DNA of 64,000 nt from Caenorhabditis remanei (GCF_010183535.1 NC_071333.1:19156587-19220586); one strand, 5' to 3'; shown: positions 23,927 to 35,579, numbered from the stretch's first letter. The notes: generated by a model from the sequence alone, not told the origin. Numbers and translations: made by a program.

Positions 23927-24733
23927 ATGGCACCCCCACTCTCCAAACGGAAACTAACAATTTCGGATGACGACGACCCCAGTGGCTTCGTCCCTTTTTC
24001 TGCTTACCGTCAACTCCATGATCACGTTGGAACCCTGACAAACATCATTTCCGATCTGAGAAACGCCCTGCTTTCCTCTTCAGCCAAATCGGTTATCGAT
24101 AAAGTATCCTCTCTCGTTCCTGCCATCCCTACTATCCCTGTCCTCCCTGAACCCCAATTCCTTCCTCCCCTTCCCTTATCGACAGTTCCAGGCACTGCTA
24201 GCCTAACTACTACTACTATTCCTATTCCAAGTAATACTCAAGCATCAAGTCTGTCTCCAACACCTCCAACCCCATTCGATATCGCAATGAAAGCCGCCAC
24301 TATTCTCGAAAAATCAAAAAGAGCCGTCCTTGAAAGATTTCCTGACGACCCAAACGACCCTAATCAAGACCAATCCCAGCTCAATTTCCTCACCAAGCTT
24401 GCCGAAACCCACGGACTCCCCAAACCAAGTCGTATACATCGCCACCCCTGTAAGTCGAAGTTTAGGCCTCTCAAAATCCAATTTATCTCCTCCGATGACC
24501 GGGACACCTTCATCCGTGGATACAACTCTATCAAGAATTCCGACTCAACCATCAAGTCTATTGACCCTAAACCTCGAATTCGCCGCGACCTTACGTCGGA
24601 GGAACTTCTGAAGCTTCGCGAATCTCGAAAACACGTGTACAACGAAAACGTTAAAGCTGGAAAGACTGTCTTGATTATGAACGACATCTCCTACCGTCTA
24701 AATCCCAAACCTCTTCCTTTTTTGTCCCATTAG
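23927..24733 (+). CDS. LINE ORF1 protein, 268 aa
   Basis: The frame starts MAPPLSKRKLTISDDDDPSG and ends KPLPFLSH before TAG. The N-terminal part has an acidic cluster, followed by a proline- and threonine-rich linker (residues about 60-120). A C-terminal half of charged, mixed helix and strand character contains FRPLKIQFISSDDRDTFIRG and LTSEELLKLRESRK. The latter resembles the RRM-like and C-terminal regions of LINE ORF1 RNA-binding proteins. No zinc knuckle is visible. ORF1 proteins usually package the LINE RNA into a ribonucleoprotein. ORF2 follows in the -1 frame within a few bases of the stop. Confidence 0.75.
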   Translation: MAPPLSKRKLTISDDDDPSGFVPFSAYRQLHDHVGTLTNIISDLRNALLSSSAKSVIDKVSSLVPAIPTIPVLPEPQFLPPLPLSTVPGTASLTTTTIPIPSNTQASSLSPTPPTPFDIAMKAATILEKSKRAVLERFPDDPNDPNQDQSQLNFLTKLAETHGLPKPSRIHRHPCKSKFRPLKIQFISSDDRDTFIRGYNSIKNSDSTIKSIDPKPRIRRDLTSEELLKLRESRKHVYNENVKAGKTVLIMNDISYRLNPKPLPFLSH

Positions 24734-24735
24734 CC

Positions 24736-27651
24736 GGCCCGCCTCTTCAGTTATCCTCTCTACCATACACCCCATCGTGTCCGTCTTCTTCACACAGTTC
24801 TCTTGCCTCTTGCCCCAACAAACCGGATGTCCGCCTCTCTTTCCTGCTGTCAAATATCAGAGGTATCGCTTCCTTATCAAAAATCAATCTTCTCATCGAC
24901 TTATTTGCCTCCTCCAACACTCAACTTCTTGCTTTAACTGAAACCTTCCTTGACGAAACTGTCCCATCCACTCTCTTCATCCAACATGGCCTCTCTATTC
25001 TCCGTTTCGACCGTTCACCTTCCATCCACCGTAAAAAATGCGGCGGTGGAGTAGCCATCATCTACAAGAAATCTCTTGCACTCTCCTCAATTGACATTAA
25101 CATGAAGTTCCATTATCCTATCCATCAATCTGAAATAATAGCCTGTCGAATATCTCCTAGTGATTCTTTCTCCTCGCCTCCTTTCTCTCCGTTTACTTTC
25201 TGCCTAGTGTATCGCCCGCCTGATACCTCTAAATCCCAAAACGCTGCCCTAATTTCCCATCTTGATCAAATTCTCCCTCTCAACTGCTCCCTTCTTGCAG
25301 GGGATTTCAACTACCCATCTCTCAAATGGGACTCTCCCCATACTGGTCACGAATTTCTTTCCTTTGTCAACTCCAAAGATCTTTTCCAACATGTCACTTT
25401 CCCCACTCGTTCCTCTTCTTCTACGGCTAATATCCTCGATCTAGTCATGACTACTAAAGATCTCCCAGTCTCAAAGATATCCAAACATCCTCCTCTCCTT
25501 AACTCTGATCATTTTTCTGTCGAATTCGACCTTCTTCCCTATCCGATCACGCTTCCACCCAACTACAATATCATCCCACAGTCCTCGAAACCTCGGCTCA
25601 ACTACAAGCAATGCAATGTCAAAGACCTTAACGCCTACCTAGCCTCTTACGATTGGGATCTAGCATTCAGTACCCATTCCTCTCCCTCCTCCAAATACTC
25701 ATTTTTCATAGAACTTCTCTCTCAGCTCATTCTGAGACACACTCCTTTGTCTCAAGTCCACAAACCCTATCGCCCTTCCAATCTTATTAACAAGCTCCGC
25801 CGAACTCGCCACCGATATGCCGTTCTTCTGAATTCAGCCTCCTCTCACGCTTCCCAAATTTCCAAGCTTAAGTCCCTTCTTACCACTATCAAACAAAAAT
25901 TGAAAAAGTGCAACTTCCGCTCTGAATCTTTAATCCTTTCTGCTCCCCATTCTCGTGCTGCCCGCTCGCTTATCAAAAAGAGAGTCCGAGTCAGGTCCTC
26001 TGTTCCTCCCTTATCCATCAATAACCGCCTCGTCAGCTCCAATTCCGAAAAAGCCACCATCTTTGCTCAAACCTTCGCCAAAAACTTTTCTCCCAATAAT
26101 TATCTCCCTCACCTATCCTCTCTTCCTTTGCTCCACCCAGTCTCTCCTCCTATCTCAGAAATCTTTCCTCCATGGTTGATTGAAAAAACATCAAAAAATC
26201 TCCCCCCGCGCTGCGGCTACACGTCCCACCTTGCCAACTACTTCATCCTAAAGAACTGTGCCACATCGTTAGCCCTGCCCCTCTCCATCATCTTCTCTGA
26301 CTCGCTCCTAACCTCAGAAGTGCCCGACTCATGGAAACATGCGACGGTCATTCCAATACCAAAAAAAGGTTCGCTGTCTTCTCCAGAAAACTTCAGACCC
26401 ATATCATTGACTGACCCTTTCGCTCGCCTATTCGAAAGAGTCATTTGCGAATACATTAAATTACATTTTGCACACAAATTCAGTCAAAATCAGCATGGTT
26501 TTCTCGCTTACCGTTCATGCACAAGCTCATTAGTCCATTCCATATCTTGCTACAAATCGTCTCTTTCCAGTAATAACTCTCTGGACGTCATCTTCTTTGA
26601 CTTCAAGAAAGCCTTCGACAAAGTCAATCACAAACTTCTACTTCAAAAACTAGCGCTTTTTGGCATTCCTCACCTTTTTATTGAGTGGTTTTCTAATTTC
26701 CTTTCCGGCCGTACATTTTCCATAAAAATTGAAGACTTCACCGATACCTCTATTACTCAGATACTTTCCGGAGTTCCTCAAGGCTCAGTCTCTGGCCCTC
26801 TCCTCTTCCTCATATTTATAAACGATTTACTTCTTGATCTCGCACTCATCCCTTCCCTGCAGGTCTCCGCATTTGCCGATGACATAAAAATTTATTCCTC
26901 TAACCCTGTCGCGGTCCAAAAAGGCATCGATCTTATTGAAACCTGGGCATCTTCTAACTCTCTTCCTCTTGCCCATACCAAAACATCTCTCCTGCGACTC
27001 GGTTCAAAAAACATTTCGTTCCCCTATTTCATTGCTGGTCAACCTATCGAAACTTCCAAATCTGTTCGGGATCTCGGTCTCATCACAGATTCAACCTTGA
27101 AATTTAAATCCCACATTAACAAGACTATCGCTTCCGCCCTCCTACGTACTAAACAACTTCTGAAATCCTTCAAATCAACCTCTCCACAATTCTACATTTT
27201 CCTTTTCAATTGCTATGTTTTACCCATTATTGAATATTGCTCTGTAGTATACTCACCCCCTCCTGCTTCTAAATTATCGTTATCGCTAGAAACTCCTCTC
27301 CGTTTCTTCACCAGGAAAATCTTTCAACGCTGTAACATAACTTATTCCTCCTATTCCGATCGTCTAGCCCAACTTAATCTCTTCTCATTGCGCCATCGTA
27401 GACTAAAAGCCCAGCTTCTCCTCCTATATAAATTTCTAAGCGGTACCTCATACTTTCCACACCTAGATTCGTACATCCGGTTTTCCTCCTCCACCCGTCG
27501 CCCTATGAATCTTATTTGTATTAAACCCAAGTGCTCTGATTTTTTTTCCCACACCATTCCCATCTGGAATGCCATTACCTCCCAAAGCTCATATTTTCTC
27601 TCCCCTTCCGAGTTCAATACCCTAATCTCATCTAGTATCACACGCTATTAG
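24736..27651 (+). CDS. LINE ORF2: endonuclease and reverse transcriptase
   Basis: The open frame runs from before the ORF1 stop to TAG at 27651. The first in-frame ATG is at 25102, but endonuclease homology starts upstream (SNIRGIASLSKINLL near 24850), so I place the protein from just after the ORF1 stop. Endonuclease landmarks are LALTETFLD, CGGGVAIIY, LAGDFNYPSLKWDS and NSDHFSVEFDL. Reverse transcriptase landmarks are VIPIPKKGSLSSPENFRPIS, NQHGFLAYRSCTSSLVHSI, FFDFKKAFDKVNH, GVPQGSVSGPLLF and AFADDIKIYSS. The order and spacing match CR1/jockey-group LINEs that use target-primed reverse transcription. No RNase H or protease domain is seen. Translation may need frameshifting, or termination and restart at the ORF1 stop. 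Confidence 0.85.
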   Translation, partial: GPPLQLSSLPYTPSCPSSSHSSLASCPNKPDVRLSFLLSNIRGIASLSKINLLIDLFASSNTQLLALTETFLDETVPSTLFIQHGLSILRFDRSPSIHRKKCGGGVAIIYKKSLALSSIDINMKFHYPIHQSEIIACRISPSDSFSSPPFSPFTFCLVYRPPDTSKSQNAALISHLDQILPLNCSLLAGDFNYPSLKWDSPHTGHEFLSFVNSKDLFQHVTFPTRSSSSTANILDLVMTTKDLPVSKISKHPPLLNSDHFSVEFDLLPYPITLPPNYNIIPQSSKPRLNYKQCNVKDLNAYLASYDWDLAFSTHSSPSSKYSFFIELLSQLILRHTPLSQVHKPYRPSNLINKLRRTRHRYAVLLNSASSHASQISKLKSLLTTIKQKLKKCNFRSESLILSAPHSRAARSLIKKRVRVRSSVPPLSINNRLVSSNSEKATIFAQTFAKNFSPNNYLPHLSSLPLLHPVSPPISEIFPPWLIEKTSKNLPPRCGYTSHLANYFILKNCATSLALPLSIIFSDSLLTSEVPDSWKHATVIPIPKKGSLSSPENFRPISLTDPFARLFERVICEYIKLHFAHKFSQNQHGFLAYRSCTSSLVHSISCYKSSLSSNNSLDVIFFDFKKAFDKVNHKLLLQKLALFGIPHLFIEWFSNFLSGRTFSIKIEDFTDTSITQILSGVPQGSVSGPLLFLIFINDLLLDLALIPSLQVSAFADDIKIYSSNPVAVQKGIDLIETWASSNSLPLAHTKTSLLRLGSKNISFPYFIAGQPIETSKSVRDLGLITDSTLKFKSHINKTIASALLRTKQLLKSFKSTSPQFYIFLFNCYVLPIIEYCSVVYSPPPASKLSLSLETPLRFFTRKIFQRCNITYSSYSDRLAQLNLFSLRHRRLKAQLLLLYKFLSGTSYFPHLDSYIRFSSSTRRPMNLICIKPKCSDFFSHTIPIWNAITSQSSYFLSPSEFNTLISSSITRY

Positions 27652-29389
27652 AGCTTATTCTTATTCTGTACTCCCAAACCACCTTTCCCCGCAGTACCAC
27701 ATTGCTCAATTCTTAATGCCTTCTTTTATTCCCCTCATACCGGTCATTATTTTTTTTTTGTTGCCCCACTTCTCTCACTTTAACCCACCCTTTGAATGGT
27801 CTCGTGAGGGACTCATTCTCAGCCTCCCGCCCCATATATTGATAATTTTTTATAAGAATAAAAATACAATACAATACCAGACGTTCTATAGTTAGAGCAA
27901 CACCTACTGGTTGAAAAATAAAAGGAACAACACACAAACCGAAGAATAAAAAAACTTGAAAGAAAGAGAAAAATCACTGTGGTGAACTAGTTTTTTGAAA
28001 AAGGGGGAGTATGAGAATGAGTGGTTCGGAGCTAGCCAATCTTATAGCCAGCCAACGTGAAAATGGGTTACTGTAGCTGGTTGACTGCGGCTTTTTAGGA
28101 GAGTAGAAAAAGGAAGATAATGATGTGGAATGATCAGGAATGGAGGATCGAAATCAAAAGTGAAAGTCCAATCAGCACTCACCTTTTCCAGAAGTGATTA
28201 ATGCGGTCTCGACGCTGCTCACAGTACAGCTGGTGCACTCTGAAAATGACCTTTGTAGTGTGAGTTTTTTTTTAGAAAATTATGTAGGAGAGGGAAGTTG
28301 TGATTATAATTACAGTAACTTGCAACAATGACCTCGCTAACGGAGAAAGTTTCAGAAATCGATGCTTCTTTTTCAATTTGAAAGAGGTTTGTGAAATAGA
28401 AATTCATTTTCGAAGCTCTACGGTCAAAACACTAATCTTTATGACTCCTTACCTTGATTCGACTGCTTGACCAATCAAGGTTCTTTCTGTTTCCGGTGAC
28501 TGTCTTTCTTCCACGTTGGTTTTGAAACTACGATCTGTAAGTATTTTGTCTTTCAAGGATAGTCGTGATAGTAGGAATTGTAAAAAAGAGTGGGGAACAC
28601 AGAGGGTAAACATATTAAGCAAGGACAAAGATTTGATGAAGGTGCAATAAAACATGGCAGTAAAAAAACAAATAAATTTGGAAAAAAACAGAAGTAAATT
28701 TATAACTGGAGATGCAAACCAGAAAGTAAACCAAAAGAACCTCGGAGTCTCCCTTGTGACAGTTTTTCTCAACCTGTCCGATTATTTCAAAATAAAGTAA
28801 CGAGAGAAGAAGAAAAACGACCAGACAATAGTGGAGATAAAGAAGGGAGGCTGGCAAAGCGAGTATGTTTTTACAAGCCAAGGATACATTCATGATAAAA
28901 ATTATCTTCTCACATAACTATCTACTTTTACATTTCTCCTGTTTAGTTTTGCAACATTTTAAAGAAACAGACCCAGAATTTTGTGAGATATTAGCTAAGA
29001 CCTAAAAAACATGAAAGAAAAGAGAAGACTGATTTCGAACTGATGGAATATATGTGCAACATCAACTCACTTTTGGAGAAATAAGACAATAGTCATAAAA
29101 GAGAACAACACAACAAGTTCTTATACATTGAAGAAAACAGAGGATGGAGCGAAGTGAAGATCATGCAGTATAACATATCGTGGCGGATTACTGTAGATCC
29201 ATATTTAGAGATTATTTCATTTGTTGGAAAAAATTTGATAGCTTCGAAGCTTGTTGAGGTATAATATTTCAATTGTTTGCTAGTTTTGGCGCCATCTATA
29301 CAAGTTTGAGGAATTTGCCACGTGAAGATAACTTTTATCAAGACAGGGAACTGGATCATCACAACGAATGAAGAAACAGAAAACTGAAT

Positions 29390-29650
29390 GCTCCCACCTC
29401 GTCAATGACTCATTTTTGTGGACCTGTTTTTGGGAGACTTGCGGCGAAAGACAGAAGCTGCAGCCGCCTCGCGTGCCCCACAGATACTTCTGTCCAATCG
29501 AATTCTCTCACAAAATGTAATTGAAAGAATGAACACATGTGCACGTATTCAAAGGTTGGACAACGAGTAGAATAAAAAGAAAGAGAAGAAAGAGAATAAG
29601 AGAAATGAGTAAATTCATATCTGCGCAATCATAAATGACTGCTAATGAAA
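29390..29650. repeat. Partial third copy of the 30.4-kb block
   Basis: The string caatgactcatttttgtgga, then cgcctcgcgtgccccacaga and cacaaaatgtaat, match about 30480-30640 and also about 14700-14860. The copy is shorter and more diverged on its 3' side. Confidence 0.75.
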
Positions 29651-31149
29651 TAATATGATACTCATAAGATAGAACCACATGACAAATTGTCCGATGAAAA
29701 AGACCAGAGAGGAAGGAGCGAAGTGAAGAGCAAGAAGTGTAACATATACGTGACGGGTTACTGTAGATTCTCCGAGTACGCTTTAGTGAAGAAATGAATA
29801 TTTTGTTTAGTGCGAGAGTAGAAAATAATTTCGATATGCGAGAAGAAGAGAAAATAGGAAAAAAGAACAATGGAGGGAGCGAAGAAATTTTAAAAGAAAT
29901 GTAAATAGAAGATAAAAATGATTGGTGTGGGATGTGACTGTGAAAGGTTTTGGTTTCTTTACGAAAAAATACAAATGCAAAAAAGAAAAAACAGAGGGAA
30001 CAAGTGTTTATGATTCTAAGGGTTACTGTACTTGTTTGCGGATTAAGAGTAGAAGAAAATAGTCAAAACTTTGGAAATTAAAGGAAGATGAAAAAAACAA
30101 AAAGATGAAAAAAAGTTCAAGTGAAACATAGAAAGAAAACAAAACGATTGAATCATTCCTCACCTCTGTGTATCAGTTGACCCGGTTTTAACGCGGCTTA
30201 CTTGATCTGAAAACATTATTTTTAGTGAAAAAGAACATGCAAGTGATCGAGGTGATGTTTTAATACAAAAAAATACAGAGAAGAGAATTTTAAAATTAAA
30301 TGAAAGGTTGACACAAAATTCAAAAAGGGTGAATTCCAGCGGTAGGGGGGTTTTTTTTTTGAAATTGGTCACCTAAAGATAACGTCCATACAGTTTTCAG
30401 TCCAAACAGAGCTCTCGGTATTCAAACAAACAAACGAAACGATAAACGAAGAAACAGGGGAATGGCTGTTCCCGCCTCGCCAATGACTCATTTTTGTGGA
30501 AATGTTTTCGGAAGAATTGCTGCGAAAGACAGGCGCTGCGACCGTCTCGCGTGCCCCACAGATAGTTCTGTCCAATCGATGTCTCTCACAAAATGTAATC
30601 GACAGAACAAACACATGTGCACTTATTCAAAGTGTTTTACAAAACTCGCAAGAGCTAACAACAAGTAGTGGAATCAGTGAAAAGCCGATGACGTACCAGC
30701 AAACAAAAGTGAACGAGGAAAGAAAAAAGATCATCTGTCCGGTGTGAGGTCGACAAAATGGAGGAAAGAGAAAAGCGAGAAATTTCTTTAAATTTGAATC
30801 ATGATAGCTTCAAATCGATTTGCGCATACGTCTTGTCTAGACAAACCAATTGGGTGTGGGAAAATGAAAAAGAGAGGACATGCGCAAGGTCATAACGAGA
30901 ACAAGTTAGAGTCATGTGCTCTCCAGACTTTGCAGTCTGTATTTGAACGTATTTAGTTCTTCCAACATCCACAAAAATGTAGTGTGGAATTATAAACCAG
31001 ATTAGCATGAAACTCTTCTTCAAGTTTAGCGGGTAGTTGTCTGGCGGTCACTTTCTTAAAAAGTTTTGCTCGCAACTTGGTAGGACTCTTAGTAAATGTT
31101 AAAAATGAAAACAGGCATGGTGCTCAGAATTGAGAAGACTCAGAAGATA

Positions 31150-32370
31150 ATTGAAAATTTTGTTAAGAGAAGCTGCGAGTGTATGGAAATTTATTGAAAA
31201 AGATGAGGAAAAGGAAAAAAACCAAGATTTTATGAACCAAATGTGAACAAACGGTATATGACAAATGATATTGTGCTGTCTATCTGTAAACTGCTTCCAC
31301 GCTTTCTTCTCAGCAAATCAAGTGAACGGGAATGAAGGAAAAAAGGGCTCTCGAACTCAATGATGACCTTGAAGGTCGTAAAAACGATATGAGTTTTGTA
31401 TTACTGTTGTTGCTCTCTGCGTCTCAACGCATCTAGTTTCCTCAGTAAAGTGAATGTTTTGATACCGAGTACAAATGCTTTTTTTTTGAAAATAATTGAG
31501 TTTTTCATTTCAAATTTTTAAGGGTGATTTTTGGCGGTCACTTTTCCGAAAGTTTCTTATGTAAGATTGAAAATGTTTATTAATGAAATTAATGGATAAC
31601 GATCAGAAAAAGAAAACAGGGACAGCGTTTAGAAAAGTGGCGGATTACTGTATTTGTTTGCTGAATAGAACTCTTTCTCTCGTCTGCGTCTACAAATAAA
31701 TATAAAATGGGAAACTAAACGTGTTGTCTGATTGGATGGCCATACTGTACCATTTCAAGTGCTGTTGAGAAAATTATTTGATAAATAAGAAAAAAGAAAC
31801 GGGTCTTTTCTCTATATTCTCTTCGAGTTGTCGTTTTTAAAGGAAAAAGGAAAAGATTTCCATGATGTGTCGCAAGATAGCTCTACTACATTTTTGAGGA
31901 TCAGAATACCAAAGTTGTCAAAATGAAGCGAGAAAATGAATAAAACACTTCATGGAGTCTATCAACAGGGAAAACCAGTAAAAGATGAACATCTGAGAAT
32001 CTGTGAAAAAGCAAACAAGTGAAGTAATGTCCAAGGAAATAAAACAAAAAATAAAACAAAAGACAGTTAGCAATCTGTTTGATTTGAGAAACGTTCCGAT
32101 TGATGAGAATTTAAAGGAATTCTCAGATAATAAAGAAAGGGAAAGAATAAAAATGAGGAAGCCAAGACTTTTACTATAAATTAAACAAATAACAGATGAA
32201 ATTTATAAGGTAAAATCTATCTGTGAAGGCCTTACTGGCTAGCCGATTGAGGAAAAAAAGGGGAAATGAGGGATCGAACACACCAAACAGCATTAGAGGT
32301 CGTAAAAACTATATGAAATCTGTGTTACTGTAATGGCTCTCTGCGTCGCAACAGAGTTTCGGGCGGGAAT
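31150..32370. repeat. Direct duplication of a 300-bp block
   Basis: About 31150-31450 and about 32100-32370 share aaggtcgtaaaaac-type and actgtctctctgcgtc-like text, as well as a ctatctgtaaa/gg phrase. The first copy also matches 15745-16045. The second is more diverged. Confidence 0.55.
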
Positions 32371-32859
32371 ACCATGCATTGACTAGATGAGCATTGAACA
32401 CTTACTGTCGGAAAAAAGAAACAATCGAGCCGATGAGAAACTTATGAAAAGTGCAAGTGGATAGAAATAAAGAACTGTGTTTTTTTGTCAAAACTGTCGC
32501 GCTCCTAGAAGCTGTTAATTTGTGATCTCATCGATTTTTTGGACCGAGCCCTTTATAGAATGTGTGTATCCAAAACTTCGAAAACATCCTCAAAGTCATG
32601 TCTTTAATAATCCAGGACGGTTCATAAAACACTCAAGAAAAAAAGGAAACAAAAAAAAAGAAACAAGAAACATGTAAAAATAGGACATCCTTTGCAAATT
32701 ATACATTTCTTCTGAATTATGGCTCGATGATTAATGGGTCTCAAAATTCTAAAAACAAAAGAAGGGAAACATAGATCTTTGCACTTTTCAAAAAGGTTCA
32801 GTGGCTGCATAACATATTGTACTTGAAAAAAAATGCAGGACGAAAAATCGTATTTCTGA

Positions 32860-33830
32860 AAACACACTTTCAGGTTCAGTACAAAATAAGAGTGTTTGTA
32901 TGGAAATCTTTTTGATTTCTAATCGTTGGACCAAAAACAGAAGAATGACTTGTATCAAAAAATGAACGTAGTTTACACATCTCAAACGTTTAAATAATAG
33001 ATTTTTCGTTTCAGAGAAAAAACTTTTTCCGTCAATGTTTTGTTATGTATCTGCATTCAATCATTATGCGTTCCGTAATTTGGACGGACCATTTGTATTT
33101 AATCTCCCCACAGAATACAGTACTCTATTTCTCGGACACACTCTTTCTCATTTCACGGGTCAACTGTGAAGCTCTGCCCACATCTTTTAATATTCTGCGT
33201 TCAGGATTTCTTCAGTAACATTGATAGTCATATTCTATTTTAATTATCTGATAAAATACACGTTTTTCATAGTACGCGTACAAAATAGACCAGTTTCGAA
33301 TAAAATTAGCATGGCCAGTTCTGTATGTCAGAAGACAGCGCAGACCACATAGTCCGTGCTTAAAATAGGAAGCAAAACATTAATTTGCATATCTGAAGAC
33401 TCACTTTCAGGTTCGGTACAAAAAAAGAGTGTTCGTATGGAAATCTTTCTGATTTCTAATTGTTGGAACAAAACCTGAAAAACACAATGTATCTAAAAAT
33501 GAATTTAATTTGCACATTCGTTTTGTATCTGTCTTCAATCATTATGCACTCAGCATTATGGAAGAATCATGCGTATTTTCAACCTTTCGGCAACATACAG
33601 TACTCTATCTCCCGGACACACATTCTCTCTCTCTCTTTCATTTCACGGATCAGACATTCTGTCCACATTTTCCAATCACGTTTTTCCAATTTTATTTTCG
33701 GCATTTCTCATCTAATAGTGATAGTCATATTCCATTTTGATGTTCAATTCAAATACACGTTTGACTTCATAGTACCCGTACAAAATAGACCAGTGTCAAC
33801 GAGAAACTATATGACCAGCCTTTTCTCCTC
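32860..33830. repeat. Tandem duplication upstream of the 34.1-kb gene
   Basis: Two units of roughly 470-530 bp (about 32860-33330 and 33400-33830) share tttcaggttcagtacaaaa, tatggaaatctttttgattt, caatcattatgc, acagtactctat and acaaaatagaccagt. The second unit ends about 310 bases before the start codon at 34144. The duplicate may therefore have doubled promoter elements of that gene. Confidence 0.7.
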
Positions 33831-34143
33831 CGTAGCTAGTCATATGGGTCAAAAAATAGTACACGGGTCATCTGGTCGCTTCCCGGAAGCAGTATGCAAT
33901 GTAACGGGGAGTCTTTTGTTACTCAATCGTCTCACTTTTGTTATTGATTTTTTCTTTTCTGCCTCTTTCATGCAGGAATGTTTCATATCCTATTCTCGAA
34001 GTACTTTTCTTCTAACTCTTCGAAAACCTGATTTTTTTCATTTCTTGCAGATGTCTCTCGTTCTTTGCCGTTTTTCTTTTTGTGGCTTCAATGCATTTAC
34101 CGTAAATTGTTTATCTCTAGTCTGTTTTTAGTTTCAGGATAAA

Positions 34144-35579
34144 ATGTTTAGCCAGAAACGCATGAGCATCAAAGAATCTGGAGATTTGCCAGCACCACCG
34201 GTGAAACAACGACGAATACTTCCCATGGTTGATTCAACAGGAGAGAACAAAACGTTCGGGATGGATATGGTACCAAATACTACTAGCCCTATTAGTAAGT
34301 ACATAAAAAAAGAGTAATGTATAGTGAAATGTACACATTGTCAGTTTGCGTTAGCTTCCAATTTTAAGAAAAAATTATATACAATTTGAAAGGTTCTGAG
34401 AACTAAAACTCGTTTTTGTGATCAGAAAATAAAATTTATTGTTGTCAGTCTATTGTCTTTGTTCCAGAGCCATCATTCCCAGTGACTCATTTTGCCACTC
34501 CACTGCACAACTTCTATACAATGCACCCAACCTCTATCTTTTCTTATGTCTCGCACTTTCCACCATTGCATCCAAATTTCGAATTTGGAGGATGGAGTAC
34601 GGACCCGACATTCCAGTACATAACCAGTGGTTCCATGATGAACTACATGCCAGATTTCTACGTCAGAGAGACTGATGCTACACAAGGTAGGTACATAGAA
34701 TTTAATAAATAATTTGAGCGTTTCAAAAAACTGGAAAAGTGTCGAAGAACAAGGTCAAAACCCACTTGCTAGCACTTCGAGCCCCCATAACTCGGTTCTG
34801 AGTGCCCATACGTTTCTAGTAATTTGGTGAAGTTTTTGTGAACTTTCAAGTTCATAATCCTTCACACTTTTTGTTCTGAGCAGTTCTCCATAATATTACA
34901 ACAAAACTAAAATAATCTGGTAGAAAAAAAAACTACATAATTGCACAATAATTTATTTCTCAAATCTCAATTTTCAGAGCTTCCAACCTTCACTGCATCA
35001 ATCTGCTGGTCGAGCATGCTGATCCGAAGATACATTCAGAAATCGACCAATTCTCATATGACATCAAATTTTATGCAGTCAGTTCAAGCGAAATGGAAAG
35101 AATACAATCCAACGATTGTTTGTGGTTCAAAAGTATCAGGTTAGTGTTGAACTGTTTTGAAAAAGATTGATTGTAGGTTTTTATTTGGCTGTATTGATTC
35201 AATATTAATAGTGTTTACATCAACATACAATTTTAAATGATGAGAATTTTTTCCAGGCACTCAAAATCCAATGGCATCCGGAATTGGTCAGAGAATTCCA
35301 AAAAGAAAATCACTTGTTGGAGAAGCCTTCTTTCCTCCGGAATTCTTTGTCGAAACGCCATCACAGTCATCGACTGTTCCCATCGGTAACGAAGTTGGAT
35401 TGAATTATATAGTAACACAACAAGGAGAGACCGACGTGGTTCGATTTGTGATGGGACCAGTTCCAGATGTGGATCCTCTATCCAAAATCATTTCATCGCC
35501 TACCTACGGAGCTTCGTGTATTGGATTCGGTATCGATGAAGCATGTGACGCCATTATCAGTGCATTTGATGTTATATAG
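34144..35579 (+). CDS. Four-exon gene of unknown function, 284 aa
   Basis: Exons 34144-34294, 34468-34686, 34978-35139 and 35257-35579 join in phase and give 284 residues. An acceptor gtttcag ends 7 bases before the ATG, consistent with SL1 trans-splicing. The N-terminus is basic and Pro-rich (MFSQKRMSIKESGDLPAPPV). The middle is rich in aromatic residues, Met and His (FNFYTMHPTS-like; YVSHFPPLHPNFEFGGW). The C-terminal third has EAFFPPEFFVETPSQSS and a compact hydrophobic end, YGASCIGFGIDEACDAI. No signal peptide, membrane segment or known catalytic motif is seen. I do not recognise the family. The clean splice sites and a stop-free chain across four exons make the gene itself likely. Confidence 0.75.

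Larger units (their letters stand above)
23802..27880 (+). mobile_element. Full-length CR1/jockey-type LINE retrotransposon
   Basis: The element has two long open frames (23927-24733 and 24736-27651), a tandem-repeat 5' end and a 3' tail of short tacaa-type repeats after a poly(A)-like aataaaa. ORF2 carries an apurinic-type endonuclease and a reverse transcriptase with all core motifs intact, and both frames are unbroken over 3.7 kb, which suggests recent insertion. It lies antisense to gene C, between its first coding exon and the possible leader exons. The string gttctata occurs at the 5' repeats and again 10-18 bases past the tail, so a short target duplication is possible but not proven. 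Confidence 0.88.
23479..30206 (-). other. Possible leader exons of gene C
   Basis: Four short minus-strand segments have good acceptors and donors: 30206-30164 (43 nt), 28534-28453 (82 nt), 28239-28183 (57 nt) and 23541-23479 (63 nt). Three of the four acceptors read cag followed by atc, and donors are ag/gtgag or ag/gtaag. No combination of all four keeps a coding frame into gene C, and none holds an ATG, so if used they would be untranslated leader exons. The last one does join in phase with gene C exon 1 (reading IEKEIERARSRKTT). RNA evidence would decide. Confidence 0.3.
27881..34143. other. Upstream region of gene C and of the next gene, no supported coding gene
   Basis: This region holds the putative leader exons at 28.2, 28.5 and 30.2 kb and a partial duplicate at 29390-29650. 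The block 30207-32083 is shared with 14331-16563, a repeat occurs at 31150-31450 and 32100-32370, and a tandem duplication lies at 32860-33830. A plus-strand open frame 33460-34131 is AT-rich, lies in the duplicated area and ends just before the next gene. I regard it as chance. Confidence 0.55.

Noticed and set aside
33460..34131. 223-residue plus-strand frame with hydrophobic stretches
   Set aside because: It lies in AT-rich tandemly duplicated DNA, its frame is not kept in the first unit, and it ends just before a real acceptor.
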